NCBI RefSeq assembly: GCF_003589595.1
Contig: NW_020653851.1
Coordinates: forward strand, 23,962,326 to 24,026,325
DNA length: 64,000 nucleotides
Direction: 5' to 3'
Source: Hyposmocoma kahamanoa
Lineage: Eukaryota; Arthropoda; Insecta; Lepidoptera; Cosmopterigidae
In this document: in pieces, positions 7,796-18,885 of the stretch
How the letters are laid out: every line of letters starts with the position of its first letter
Numbering within the stretch: position 1 is the first letter of the stretch
Made by a program: the position numbers and the translations under genes
Notes under the pieces: model-generated
The model's database searches: none
The model's input: only the letters and a program-made list of their open reading frames with translations
What the model was told of the DNA's origin: nothing

Positions 7796-9689
7796 ATATC
7801 ATTATCAGTGATAGGAATTGAGTAAGGTAATTTACGTAAAGTATGAACGTTTTCTTAGTACAGATGGACATACCCATTTCGTCTTCGTTTATTTGCTAAA
7901 TATTCCAAAATATAAGTTGTCTCATGTTTATTTTTTAAACGGTTCGGAAATACAACTACGATATTATTTTTTGAAACAATAATTGGTGGCAAATATTTTA
8001 TGGGAAATAATAATTTGTCGCCAATGTACTTAAATTTCCAAAAAATTTGTTTTTCGTTATTATCATCAGTTCCGAGAATTTCCGGGATTTGTAGAAGGGA
8101 ATGTCCACATTATTTCTTAGTTTAGCTAAATTAATTATCATGATAGTAAAGAAACTCATGATTTTCAATAAAATAAACACTGCAATAAAAATACATACTT
8201 ACGTCAGTTATAAAATTAGATGACAACTTTTAAAATTCCATGTCACTGCCATCATAGTACAAGACCCTACAGTAAACTCAGGAGAGAATTATAAAAACTT
8301 GCATAATAGAGGCTTTATTAAACTTGCGTGATGGATTGACCAAATGCTCGGCGACGACGGCGGGCGTGTCTTTGTTCTTGCCTTGTTTATTATTTTTCTA
8401 ACAAGATTCAACTTTTTTTCTCTCGGAGGCTCTCACAGATAAAGTAAAAACTGCGCTAAGAACCATTTCTATATAATAGAAGCAGCATTGAAAACATTTT
8501 CACAAAATTGTTACACTAATTTCAGCTTTCTAAATGCGTAAGTAATATACATTTGGAAAGCTGAAACGGGTCTCATTTGCAAGCATAAAGAAATACTGAA
8601 ATTGCCTTTATTTGAAGGGATTTTCACAGTATATTGGGTCCATTGAAAAAGCGTATTAAACATTGATTATGAATTCAAATAAGGCGGCGAGGGATCTTTG
8701 GAGCTATGGGAAGGGGAGGAAACTTATTGAATACCTGTTATTTACAGCCGTCAATAGAGCGGAAGGTTTTCAACAGATTAGCGTATTATAAATGTCCACG
8801 AGTTTTGAAACTTCTTAAATTTAATTAATATGTCTAAAGCCGTGGTAATCTAATAGTTTTGATCATGGAAGAAAAAACAATGGAACTGCCTTATGCCTCG
8901 ATTACTGTCAGAACCGATGTCGGTCGATAAAACGCAACAAAGAAATAATAAATACTATGAAATCTTGAAAATCATTGATCGTAGTTTCTAATTTAAAAAA
9001 AAATGTAACAGATCTGGATTGTTAATACAATTTAAACTTTACCAAGTCGCTATATCGCTGAAAGTTTTGGCTTTTGACTTTGTATTGAGATTTTATCCAA
9101 CATGCTGCCATCTTGCGGCCAGTAGCTGAACTAAGACGAGTGACTAACTACAGAACAAATAGAAAGTTGTACCTTTCCTATAACAGATTTCTTCTTTAAC
9201 GCAACATTGCACAATGAATTTAATTTCGATGAATTAAGTTTAAAATTAACAAAACACTCTTAAAGCATATTTTATCTAAGCATTTGTCCGCTACTAGCTA
9301 GGAAAATTCGAGATATTTTCTATAAAAGATAAAACTTGACCATCCTTTGGGATAACGTTTACTTTTGTTTGTTACAGTAAAAAATCAATTCAATAAACAG
9401 AAAACTGACAACGTATTAATATAATTCGTTACGATGATATGAAATACCACCGCGGGTAATATTTTTGGTGCAGCCATTATTTTTGCACTCCAAAATATGA
9501 CAATAAGGCATTTTTCTACGATTTTAGAGAATTTGCTAGAAAGAATTAATACAACCATACCGTACAAAGCGAAAATGGCGGCCTGAACTCAAGTAGGCGC
9601 AGCTGTGCCTACAGTTGACATGCGTGCGACGCTAACTAACCCCTTTTACTGTATTTATTGTTCTGTGGTTTTGATTTAATAGTTCTAAA
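7796..9689. other. 1.9 kb gene-free AT-rich stretch
   Basis: No gene or family member was recognised. The only structure is a short inverted repeat at 8520-8566 (17-nt arms, one mismatch, 13-nt loop). Scattered open frames of about 60 codons show no recognisable motif. Confidence 0.45.
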
Positions 9690-9990
9690 GCAGAGTGTCG
9701 TAGGTTCGAATCCGGTCTTACACCTCTGAATTTACGCCGCCTTGATGATGATGATGGTATTATATATAATATAGGCTAAATATATTATTATTTTTATCTA
9801 AAGAGCGATTCTTCTTTGAGAGGTTGAAGGTTTGATGGCACGTACCTATTACGTCATTAGTGATTTTTTTACATATATACTTCATGCTGACGGTGAAAGA
9901 CATAATATATGATGTGCATGGTGAAGAAGATTCACAATCTTTGGAAAACGTGTAATATATACACATTGCGAATTGGGTTGACGTGACACA
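9690..9990 (+). mobile_element. SINE-M copy, degraded
   Basis: A B-box GTAGGTTCGAATCCGGTC is at 9699-9716. After an unrelated ATGATGATGATGG/AT-rich stretch, the SINE body follows: GACGGTGAAAGACATAATAT, GAAGAAGATTCACAATCTTT, GGAAAACGTGT and CATTGCGAATTGGGTTGACG, parallel to the copy at 18440-18712. The 3' tail block is missing. Confidence 0.5.
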
Positions 9991-10038
9991 CCTGGAAGTT
10001 CCGTGATGATAATGTTGTTTGTTTTTCATGATACCAAG

Positions 10039-10290
10039 AGACGGAACAAACAAATCGTGTGCCTGGTGGTAAGCGACACACCTATCGCAAAGATCGGAAG
10101 GGCCCTGTCACTAGGCCGGTCACCTTGAGACATAAGTTGACAAATCCCATGTACTTGTAATTTCATCAGCACCCTGTAAAATCGGAACCCAGTAATTCTC
10201 ACATTACTGTTTGGCGGCAGAAACTGGTAAGCTGGCAGTAATTCTCTGAACCAACTCTTTCACAAGGAGCTCTACTGCTACTAAATACTG
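10039..10290 (-). mobile_element. RepA copy, near full length
   Basis: Runs GACGGAACAAACAAATCGTG to CACAAGGAGCTCTACTGCTA in reverse orientation, with all inner landmarks (CACATTACTGTTTGGCGGCA, TAAGTTGACAAATCCCATGT). The part between the TGGTGGTAAGCGACACACCT block and the GATC block is shortened. Confidence 0.85.
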
Positions 10291-11143
10291 CTACTACTGT
10301 TATAACAAGAAGATAAAATAGAACCAATCTACTTTTCATAATTTCAGTGAGAACCGCGTACTCAGGAGGACGGTAATTTAAAAATGTCGAGTCTTTGCGC
10401 CGTCAGCTTTTCTATGCAGTTGTTTACATACAAGCTTATTATTATGGTTATTAGTGTAAGTTATAACATAGTTACAATGCGCCGTATTGTCTTATATACC
10501 TCCCACTGCGCAGCACGAGTTTCCACATTGCTAACACGCTTATTTAAACTGTGGATGGAGAGTTTAGATACAGTAAACATTACTTTGTTATTCAAATTCA
10601 AAAATATCTTTTTCACTTCTCATGCTCTAAAAAGTACGTTCTTAAAGACTTACGTAAAGTGCATACTTTAATCCGGGAGTAAAAAGTACCTAATTTTTTA
10701 ATTTACTTCGATGGCGCCATATTATTTTCCCGCGTTAGTGCGTTGGTTGCATTTATGTCTGGTTGGAAATAAATACCGCGAAAACTTTAGAATTTTGGTT
10801 CGTAATTTTGTTGTAGAGCGAAAGCGATTGAAATATTTCTTTTTCCTCGCAATTCAAGTGAAAAGTTAAGTTCTCATCTCGAGACTAAGAGACAATATAA
10901 ACGCTCGGAGTGATAGACATCCTAAAAAATATATTATTATTTTGTAAGTAAGATAATTTTACTTCAAATCGTCGCAACGATTAAATACTGTTACTTATTG
11001 TAAGGCAGATTGCCATGACAAGCGTGAGTAAGTAACTCTAGAAAGTGCTTTTTCTAAGTAGATTGTATACACTTGTTATCTACAATATTTACTTCAAATA
11101 TTACAGACAGAAACAATCTGTAAGAACTGAACAGGTCACTACC
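10291..11143. other. Gene-free stretch
   Basis: A 95-codon open frame (10384-10671) has no recognised domain and is hydrophobic and low in complexity. I treat it as chance. No repeat family was recognised. Confidence 0.4.
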
Positions 11144-11531
11144 CTTAGAATAATAACGCATAGAATGATAGTTTCATATCAAACGAACTGTCACAAGTGA
11201 GGCAAAAATCAAATTCATGTAGGCTAGTAGTAGGTAGTTTTAGTATTACGTTCATTTTCGGTTTTAGTGAATATTTATATAAAAATACAAGTTGAAACGC
11301 GTTACTTCCTTGTGGAATGAGACGTTAGTATCTATTTTATGTTTGTCTGACGTATTTTTACACTCATTTACCGCACATTTCGTCATTTTTAGCTAAAATT
11401 CTGGAGCTGTTCGCGGTGCAAGTTGACCTTGAGCACTGAAGGCCCGCCCGCTCGTGTAGGCCCTTTGGGAGCGTTTCAATTTGCCTCACTTGGCGTGTGC
11501 GGGCTAGGTTTCTATGCGTTATTATTCTAAG
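11144..11531. mobile_element. MITE-K, 388 bp, perfect 8-bp target duplication
   Basis: The element begins CTTAGAATAATAACGCATAG and ends with the exact reverse complement, CTATGCGTTATTATTCTAAG. A second inner inverted block is CAAGTGAGGCAAA / TTTGCCTCACTTG. TCACTACC lies on both sides (11136-11143 and 11532-11539), a perfect 8-bp target duplication. There is no coding capacity. The 8-bp duplication fits a hAT-like transposase acting in trans. The centre is GC-rich (GAAGGCCCGCCCGCTCG near 11440). A lone similar end, ACTTAGAATAATAACATAGA, lies at about 16998-17017. Confidence 0.85.
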
Positions 11532-11539
11532 TCACTACC

Positions 11540-11994
11540 TTAGATTTCTGTCAACCAAGTATGCAGACGCTTTTCTATAGAATTTTTCAGAAGACGAACG
11601 TTGTGTTTTTGCAAATTAAAATATCAAATATGACGGTACTTAAACGCTCTACTTCCCTCTGATTAGTTAAATTGGCCTAAAGTGCTATATCTTTAGTTTT
11701 TTGTTTTGTATCGTTTGTTTGGCCTTCGTCTATATGAAGAGGCTATACGGTTGAAACCTTTACCTACCTAAATAAATGGGTGAAAATATATTTTTTTTAA
11801 ATGCGTTTCTTGTCGTGTCATGCGTGGATTGTTAACAAAATATACAATAATAAATGAATGCGTTTTATTATTTTATTTACTAGTACAAAATATATTATAA
11901 ACAATCATTACACATTTAGGTCTTAGAATCTCGTCTTTTTATTTATTTATAATTTAAAATTCAGGACAGAGTGGCTTGCATTAATATTGGACAT
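11540..11994. other. Gene-free AT-rich stretch
   Basis: No recognised feature. Confidence 0.4.
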
Positions 11995-12115
11995 AACTGG
12001 TTAATAACTTTACTATGGCAGTCAGTCGTGATCATGAGACCTGTAAAGGATCCGAAATGTTGGTTTGTTTTGATATAGATCCGAAAATAATAGATTCATT
12101 TCCAAATAGACGAAA
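11995..12115 (-). mobile_element. RepD copy
   Basis: In reverse orientation: CATGAGACCTGTAAAGGATC, GAAATGTTGGTTTGTTTTGA, GATCCGAAAATAATAGATTC and ATTTCC. These are the RepD blocks with several substitutions. Confidence 0.7.
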
Positions 12116-13067
12116 TTCTGACTGAGCCAGTGAGACAACTAAGACATAAGACAGACACTATTTTTATTTCATCAAGAACTAGCAACCCATTAAATGTTAA
12201 TTTATTGTATCTAATTAAATATTCATTTATTGTTACAATTTGTGCGTAAACTTAAAAGCCTACACTACTCAAGTATAAAAGTAGGTTTCCATCTAAAGGC
12301 TTTATTATTCTCATGCTTAAACAGTTTCATGCAAATCTTATGTACCCGTAAGCCCTACACGTGCGACGACAGACCTCTTCCCAGCGCGCGGGGTCAGAAT
12401 CAGACAATGTTTACACTATACGATCTGATTTAGCTACCGATTGTCACGGTGGCTGATGAAGTTTAAAATGAATGAACAAGAAGATGATGAACTAAAAAAA
12501 GTTTTTTATCTATATAGCTGTTTTTGGCCTTACTAATAATCAGGTGCTATTATTCTACCGGCGAGTCGAGATGAAGATTTAAATTTATATGGTGACATTT
12601 CGATACTCTCCAGTGCATTTTCTTTTAGAGCATTTCATTTGTTGGTGTATTGAACAGTATTGCTGCCTGCACAAAGTTATAACTCTGCTATTGATAGCAA
12701 TTTTTGGTGAAAAAAGACAGCCGAGGTTTCAATTCTCGTCTCGCCTCTGTGGTGGAAAAGAACCATAAGTTGTGGCCCTGTTCGATATAAAAATTAGTGC
12801 GTGGCACTAAGCACTGCGTTTTTCAGCAAGTGCTGACTTTATAACCCATTGTTATGCAGCTGGCACTACACAAAATATCTTTAAGTATTATTACTCAGTG
12901 TTCTTGTTTATGTGAATAGTTAGTTTTAATTTTATTATTGTTTCGTACTTCGAGAATACTTGTTAAAGTTGTAAAAGCTTGTTAAATCGTTTCTTATCAA
13001 TACTTTTTGTTATTTTCTTCTGTATTGTCATAAGTGGTAACCAAGTGTTTATCTTTGTCTTTCTAAT
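12116..13067. other. Gene-free stretch
   Basis: No recognised gene. A GC-richer patch at 12355-12405 (GACGACAGACCTCTTCCCAG) is unassigned. Confidence 0.4.
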
Positions 13068-13268
13068 TATAATAATAATAATAACGCACACACTGAACTT
13101 AGCCCCGCACTAGGAAAACTTTGTGTCGCGGGTGCCATGAACACACTCATAGACAACCACAAGAGAAATGAGTGTAGGCCGTACAAATATTTCTTCTGAC
13201 CCGGGAATCGAACCTGGAACCTCTGCGTGGCAGTCCGGCATGGTAACCGTTCGGCCACTGAGGCAGCT
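13068..13268 (-). mobile_element. SINE-P, complete
   Basis: The minus strand starts with a tRNA-like head, GCCTCAGTGGCCGAACGGTT (A box) and CCAGGTTCGATTCCCGGG (B box). It continues AGAAATATTTGTACGGCCTA, then CTTGTGGTTGTCTATG, GCACCCGCGACACAAAG and CCTAGTGCGGGGCTAAG, and ends in a (TTA)n tail at 13068-13085. The head, body and simple-repeat tail make it a tRNA-derived SINE transcribed by pol III. Other copies are at 23541-23760, 52262-52412 and 63187-63417. Confidence 0.85.
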
Positions 13269-13753
13269 AAAATTATAAATGAAAGGCGTAAAAAAATTTA
13301 AAGGATCTGCTCCTTAAACAACGCAAGAGTCTATTATTCTGTTGAAATTTGTGTTGCTATTTTCAGTTATACAAGGCTCGACGCCACGGAAGCCAATCTT
13401 TCTGGTTGATTCTTCGTGATTGAAGGTTGTGGTCGTTCTGGGGTTCAATTCATTGCACTGAGAGCGCTGATCCGGCTTTGCTACGAGCTGATAGCTTGTA
13501 ATAATTAATTAAATAGCTTGTTGTTAGTAATTTGTGTTATAACTTCATAAATATGGATATTCTTGTTGAGGTGGTACTTTGGTGATGGTAGATTGATATT
13601 GTTCAAAGAAGTTGCAATACTTCGACAAATATGATTTGATTGTAGTGAATATATTTGATTAAGAGATTGATTAAACACACGCATAATCCGCCGGCTCAGC
13701 GATCCTAAATGTCGATCAAGAAGACGGTTGATCGTCGTAGGTAACGCTAGAGT
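13269..13753. other. Unassigned, partly GC-richer sequence
   Basis: The 108-codon minus-strand open frame over 13505-13831 is the antisense of the LINE tail at 13754 plus AT-rich filler. I do not regard it as a gene. The upstream 13360-13500 stretch is unassigned. Confidence 0.35.
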
Positions 13754-13828
13754 GACGCCGTGGAGGCGGACCTGCGCGGAATACAAGCCTTCAATTGGCG
13801 AGAGATTGCAGAGGACCGAAGAAAGTAG
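13754..13828 (+). pseudogene. LINE C-terminal scrap
   Basis: Twenty-four codons, DAVEADLRGIQAFNWREIAE then DRRK and a stop, match the W-D-VE-DLR---V-NWREIAQDR--W signature that ends many RTE/CR1-like LINE proteins. The final Trp and following residues are lost to the stop at 13826. Upstream in-frame stops leave nothing longer. Confidence 0.55.
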
Positions 13829-13857
13829 CACTGACGATTAAATACTAATTAAATATT

Positions 13858-14100
13858 CTCAGTACAGAGTATTAGTACTACAAATCGACTTCAAAAGTCA
13901 TTAATCCCTTAGTTTGCCGCCCTTGGAGGAGGAATATTTTCTTCAAATTTAAACAGAACCACTACTGAGGTACCCTCTTTCCAACAAAAAAGAATCATCA
14001 AAATCGGTTCACAAATACCGGAGTTATCGTGTAACATACATAAAAAAACAAAACATTGAGTCCAATTGTGAACATTCTCCAGTTTTTGAAGTCAGTTAAT
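13858..14100 (+). mobile_element. RepB copy, internally deleted
   Basis: Starts CTCAGTACAGAGTATTAGTA with CGACTTCAAAAGTC just inside. It contains TTCTTCAAATTTAAAC, AAAATCGGTTCACAAATACC and GGAGTTATCGTGTAACATAC, and ends TTTTTGAAGTCAGTTAA. The 200 bp middle section seen at 22301-22746 is absent. Confidence 0.85.
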
Positions 14101-14852
14101 CAAATATATGAGAATATTAACGTTAATTTATTTATCCTAAATAAATTACTAATGAGCATAAATTAATAAACGAATGAGTCTCCTTTATCGAATGTCACTC
14201 GTGGCGACCCCACAATGCATTTCAGTGCTTTAGATTATTTAGGTTTTCTTTTCGTCTGACCCGCGACGTGGCAACCATTAGTTGTGCAATGCACGACGGG
14301 AAGTGAGCGTGTCAGTACCTCCGGTACCTATCTGGACAATAGGGAAGTACGTGCACCAGGATCTGTGAAAACACTATCCACGGGCTGATCTGGGGTCAGG
14401 ACCTGAACTTATAAATTCTTTAAGCTTTAAGTACCCTTCCCGTATACCCAAGAGGTTGGTAGGGAGGGTCACTATAGTGCATTCGCGTTAAGAAAATAGT
14501 GACTCATCAGTGCAAGGTAAGGGTGTATTCACAGTGGAGTGAAATTTCAAGAAATTTAAAAAATAAATGTAATTAAGTTTAATGGAAACAAATTGTCTTA
14601 AAATTACGTAAATCACTAATCACTATCGCTAGATTCTCCAGTTACATTTTTTTATATAAACAAAGCTTATGTAGAAATATACGAGACTGTTCCAAATAAA
14701 GAGTTTCTTTTCTTTCTTCTAGCCGTTAGCATTGAGGGAGCTTGATGAAAAGTTTCCGGGTTCAATTATTGGTAGGATAAATAAATTAAGAAACGGACTT
14801 TTCTGAATTGGTTATGGTCTGGATATTCTGAGTAGTATCTTCAGCGTCATTT
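14101..14852. other. Gene-free stretch
   Basis: No gene recognised. GC-richer sequence at 14190-14500 contains TGGCGACC preceded by AATAAACGAATGAGTCTCC, vaguely like an LTR end with a primer-binding site. No second LTR or internal coding sequence supports that. Confidence 0.35.
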
Positions 14853-15125
14853 TAGTAGCAGTAGAGCTCCTTGTCAAAGAATTCGTGCAGGGAAGTACTG
14901 CCACCTTACCTATTTCTGTCGCTAAGCAATAATGTGACTATTACTGCTTTCCGGGAAGGGTAAGGGTGCTGGTGAAATACAGGCACATGGGACTTGTCAA
15001 CTTACGTCTTAGGGTGACGGGCGCAGAGGCAGTGCCCTAAGATCTTTCCGATTTATAGCTCTGAGTGTCACTGCAACTGTTATCGATAGGCGTGTCGCTT
15101 ACCACTTGGTATTATAAAAAAATAT
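14853..15125 (+). mobile_element. RepA copy, near full length
   Basis: From TAGTAGCAGTAGAGCTCC to ACTTGGTATTATAAAAAAAT with all inner blocks. A deletion of about 26 bp near the 3' end removes CAGGCGCACGACTTGTTCG. Confidence 0.88.
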
Positions 15126-15564
15126 ATATATTTCGTCGTTCGTTCGATCATAGTACAGAGTTTGAGACTAGGTAACGGGTCTGGTTTTCTCTCGTTGTCT
15201 GTTGTACAGTATTATTATTATTAACCTACACAAGTTAATTGTGTAGTTACAAAATAAACAAATTTATTATATTTGATAAATGTGACTCGTTTAACAAAAA
15301 CCGTCGAATCGGATTGTGTAAAAATGGTCGCAAGGGGGCGTTCAAGGTGAGCAGGAGGTAAAGGGGGATGTATACGGTACTGTTAAATTTATAGCATCAA
15401 TTAATGCGTAATGAGTTGTTCGCCGAGAGAGATAACAAAAACATTGTACTGCGTCGAATTAAATCATTACGAGCACTCGCTTTTTGTTCATGGCATCGCA
15501 CTGTAGAACGATACATTTGTATAGTAATAAGGATTATGTTGACCTGGATCAATGGCCTTGTGTA
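15126..15564. other. Gene-free stretch
   Basis: No recognised feature. A purine-rich GGTCGCAAGGGGGCG...GGAGGTAAAGGGGGATG lies at 15326-15371. Confidence 0.4.
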
Positions 15565-15745
15565 TGTTGGAGCGGTGGTAGGTCAGTGGTAGAATGGCTG
15601 TTATTCGATTGTGAAGTCGACGGTTCGAATATTTGTGGCTGAAGGCTCCAAACGTGGCGTGATCGACTATGACCTAAACCCTCTGTTTAGAACCCGTGCT
15701 CAGCAGTGGGATGTCTGTAATCGGTTGACGATGATGATGAAATGG
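15565..15745 (+). mobile_element. SINE-M-like copy, internally deleted
   Basis: A tRNA-like head (GGTAGGTCAGTGGTAGAATG as A box, GACGGTTCGAATATTTG as B box) leads quickly to the tail block AACCCGTGCTCAGCAGTGGG, ATGTCTGTAATCGGTTGACG and ATGATGATGA. The central body of the copy at 18440-18712 is missing. The head sequence differs from that copy. Confidence 0.7.
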
Positions 15746-15807
15746 TCGTGTTCAGGTCCTGGGAAGCCACAGAAAATGAGCACGACAGCCATGATTATAT
15801 CACATCT

Positions 15808-16229
15808 ACAGTGTGATTTTTTACTGGAACAGTATGGGCAAATCCGAAACCAATATTGGGAAATTGGTTTAAGAACCATTAGGTCTTTTTTGTAAAAACA
15901 AATTTGACATAGACAATTTTTAGGTAAAGCGTGTGTTGTCCATAAAATTGAGCATTTTGCTATTGTATGAAAAAACATTTTATTAAATTTGACCAACTTC
16001 TGTTGTCCCTATTTTTTCTTCCTAAAAAAAACTGAATCGATCAGCATTAATTTTTTTTTCGCAAATATTATTTATTGATTTTTATGATTAGCTTACGTTT
16101 GACCAAACGATTTACTACATCAAATTTGTTTTTACAAAAAAGACCTGATGATTCCCAAATCAGTCTCCCTGTGTCTCATTATGGTTTCCGATTTACCCTA
16201 ACTGTCCCTGTTAAAAAAATCACACTGTA
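15808..16229. mobile_element. Fold-back element with ~110 bp inverted arms
   Basis: Arm 1 (15808-15907) and arm 2 (16119-16229) are inverted copies. Arm 1 starts ACAGTGTGATTTTTTACTGG and arm 2 ends AAAAAAATCACACTGT. Arm 1 ends CTTTTTTGTAAAAACAAATT and arm 2 starts CAAATTTGTTTTTACAAAAA. The 211 bp between them is AT-rich. The arms have diverged by substitutions and small indels. Target duplications were not evident. Confidence 0.65.
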
Positions 16230-16245
16230 TAGCATTTGGGAAAGT

Positions 16246-16634
16246 TTATTAACCAAACTTGACCTTATCGGGATTTGAACCTCAACTAGACGCTAACTCC
16301 AGAGCCATTGATGTCATCAAGGATTTCATTATATTAAAAACTTTACACCAAGCAAGAGTATAACTTCATCTTATAGTACGTGTTTGAATGATATTCGTAT
16401 ACCAAGTTTCAGGATAATAATCGACTTAAGGAATATGATTTTGGTAGACAAACTTTAGCGGCTCGTTTGTCCCACTTTCGGAGGCACGTATACGTTTCTT
16501 TATTTGATTTGAAGAGTATTCTTATAGAGTTGTTTGGTTATAGACCGAGGATTTATTATTCCTCAATATGACTTTACCACGCTATGTGTCACTTGATTTT
16601 AGGTATGGTTTATTGTCGATTTTATTCATACTGG
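16246..16634. other. Gene-free stretch
   Basis: No recognised feature. Confidence 0.35.
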
Positions 16635-16745
16635 AGAGTGTGCGCAGAAATTTCCTATTTAGTTTGGATCCCTCCATTATTTCGTTGATAGTCGCACGAA
16701 GCGCTCTGCTTTCCTTCTAAATGCTTACAGCAAAAGAATGAATGA
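16635..16745 (+). pseudogene. LINE-alpha C-terminus relic
   Basis: GAGTGTGCGCAGAAATTTCC reads ECAQKFP, and after a gap CGCACGAAGCGCTCTGCTTT corresponds to RTKRSAF. These are the same two landmarks as in the relic at 6755-6960, with the HPYV- block lost. It is very degraded. Confidence 0.45.
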
Positions 16746-17235
16746 ATGAATTATACTTCATTTCAATCCATTTTGAACAAAAAGTAAACAATTGTTAAAT
16801 TGAGTCATACTAGCGGTTTTCCTTACATAACCTAAAATTTCAATTTAAATCCTCCTTAAAATCCTTACACTCGATACTCGTTCGATTGCGATTGAAATGT
16901 TCGATTTAATAATCGGTTACTAAACTTTAATTGATTGAACCGAATGTTTTTTTCGAACAGCACTATGCAACCATAGGCAAGTCATAGAAGTATAGACTTA
17001 GAATAATAACATAGATGAATAATAACCTCACTTTTGGACTACCATTTTTCAAATACGATTTTAAAATGCTATTCAAATGAATATTGTTGGAAAAAGTGAT
17101 GATATATCAAGTCGAAATCTTCGAAATATACGTGAAAGTTAAAGTTAAGTTATTTGATTTATTGAGTGATTGCTTTAGAATTTTAACCAAACAGGTTTGT
17201 TTACTTTTTGCTCAAAATGGACTGGAACATACTAT
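16746..17235. other. Gene-free AT-rich stretch
   Basis: Contains one possible orphan MITE-K end (ACTTAGAATAATAACATAGA, about 16998-17017). Nothing else. Confidence 0.35.
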
Positions 17236-17378
17236 AGTACCAGTAGAGCTCCTTGTGAACGAGTTCGTCCAGGGAAGTACTGCCGCCTTACCTATTTCTG
17301 CCGCCAAGCAGTGGTGTGAACATTACTGCGTTCCGGTTTCGAAAGGCAAGGGAGCTGGTGAAATTACAGGCACATGTC
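17236..17378 (+). mobile_element. RepA copy, 3'-truncated
   Basis: The first half of RepA only, from ACCAGTAGAGCTCCTTGTGA to TGAAATTACAGGCACATG, well conserved. It stops abruptly before the GGGACTTGTCAACTT block. Confidence 0.85.
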
Positions 17379-17539
17379 TGGCATCTTGTCACTTAGTTGT
17401 TATAAAAAATAATAAAAAAAATTTAATCCACTACCAGCTTCTCTGTTTCCCACAGACCATGTAAATATGGTGTTTCCCAAAAAAATCCATTGATTTTTTT
17501 ATAATAACATTAAGTTAACCAATAAATCGTGGGCCTCGT

Positions 17540-17915
17540 GGTAGATAGATAAACACTTTATTCACTAGTATGACACATATACAGATTGAATACAACAGGA
17601 CAAATAAAACTTTTTTTTTGTCATAGCAGTGAAATGGCGCTGACTCAGCGTATGCCTAATTTCCCTAAGGCGCTGGTTTTCAGTCAGAACCAACGAGAGG
17701 TGCTAAATCTAGAAGTTATTTATAATAAACGACTAGCAGGGAAGTTGTTCAGCAAAATAATAAATGTAATAAAGTGTGAATAGTGCATCTAAAGTAACCT
17801 ATTCAATATGTAAGTGCATGTGCGGATTTGAATGTACATATAAGTGTAACTGTAAGTTAAAATAATGATTGTGAATATGTTTTGGTGTAATAAATAAAAG
17901 TAAAAAATGTACATT
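17540..17915 (+). mobile_element. Probable LINE 3'-UTR debris
   Basis: TAGATAAACACTTTATTCAC followed by TGAAATGGCGCTGACTCAGC, GTATGCCTAATTTCC and GTTTTCAGTCAGAACCAACG, then an A/T-rich end with GTGTAATAAATAAAAGTAAA. I recognise the GGCGCTGA-TCAGCGTATGC segment as recurring in lepidopteran LINE 3' regions. No coding part is present. Confidence 0.4.
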
Positions 17916-18030
17916 TAGAAAGGCTACGAAGATTACATGGGGATATGAACAAATTAGACAGACTTTTGTAACGAGAGTAGGTGTTGCCGGAAAAGTGAAT
18001 TTGTTTCTGGATGTCTCGTCACGTATAGGT

Positions 18031-18232
18031 GGCGGGCCTGGTGGTAAGCAACACTATCCACGCCAGTTGTAGTGCTACTTAATGTTTTAAATCGCAAAGA
18101 TCTGGTGGTCACTGCCGCTGCGCCCGTCACCCTGACACATAAACTTGACAAGTCCCAAATGCCTGTAGCTTAACCAGTACCTTTACCATTCCCTGGACGA
18201 ACTCTTTCACAAGGAGCCCTGCTGTTGTTAAA
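18031..18232 (-). mobile_element. RepA copy with internal deletion
   Basis: Reverse orientation, GGGCCTGGTGGTAAGCAACA to CAAGGAGCCCTGCTGTTG. The segment holding the AATG-CATT palindrome and GGCGGCAGAAATAGG is missing. Confidence 0.8.
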
Positions 18233-18439
18233 TTTAATTATAGACATTCAAGGCAATAGTGAATAGACATTTTCAACAAACGCGTGCCTTTTTCGGTCCA
18301 CTTTACACTAAAAATAGTACTTCAAACTATGAAATACACGTAATGAACTTTCGTACATTTGTCTAAGATAAATTATGCAAGCGATGCTACACTAAAACGT
18401 AACTTAAGAAAACTGCAATGCAATTTATTAATTTCGAAT

Positions 18440-18712
18440 CGGAAAAAGAGCCGTGATAGCCTAATTGGTTTCAAGTATACATCGTGGATTCGAATTTACG
18501 TGCGAAATTTTATATCAAATTTACCATGAGCTTTTAGGTGAAGTAAAACATCGTTATGCACGTCGAAGAAGGTTCACAGTCCTCGGAAAACGTGTCAAGG
18601 CTCCAACCCGCATTGGGCCAGCGTAGCGGACTTAATGGCGTAAGCCCTCGCCTGAGAGAAGCCCCGTGCCCAGCAGTGGGACGTATAAATGGGTTGATGA
18701 TGAGTCGAACTT
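18440..18712 (+). mobile_element. SINE-M, full length
   Basis: The head GAGCCGTGATAGCCTAATTG (A box) and GGATTCGAATTTACGTGCG (decayed B box) is followed by the body TGAAGTAAAACATCGTTATG, GAAGGTTCACAGTCCTCGGA, CCAACCCGCATTGGGCCAGC and GCCCTCGCCTGAGAGAAG. The tail is CCCCGTGCCCAGCAGTGGGA, CGTATAAATGGGTTGATGAT. This architecture is that of the common tRNA-derived SINEs of butterflies and moths, ending in a (GAT)n-like tail. Confidence 0.82.
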
Positions 18713-18737
18713 ATCTGTAGGTTAACTAACGTTAGTC

Positions 18738-18885
18738 TCGAGTTCTTAGGTTTTCGCGATTGTTATACATAGGAATGAAACTATTTTTCCGGATTTAAAT
18801 CGCGTATATTTGTTTTTTCAAACAAACCGACGTTTCGGGCCCTTTACAGGTCCCATGGTCACGGTTGACTGAGGTGGTAGTCTTC
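18738..18885 (+). mobile_element. RepD copy
   Basis: CTCGAGTTCTTAGGTTTTCG, CGATTGTTATACATAGGAAT, GAAACTATTTTTCCGG, ATTTAAATCGCGTATATTTG, CAAACCGACGTTTCGGGCCC and TTTACAGGTCCCATGGTCAC in order. It starts 26 bp after the SINE-M tail. It is the longest RepD copy and defines the family order. Confidence 0.78.

Noticed and set aside
10384..10671. 95-codon plus-strand open frame
   Set aside because: No motif, signal or splice context. Length is expected by chance in a window of this size.
13505..13831. 108-codon minus-strand open frame
   Set aside because: It is antisense to a recognisable LINE C-terminal scrap at 13754-13828 and has no motif of its own.
14190..14500. LTR end with TGGCGACC primer-binding site
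   Set aside because: AATAAA and TGGCGACC are suggestive, but no second LTR, no LTR start and no gag/pol coding sequence were seen.
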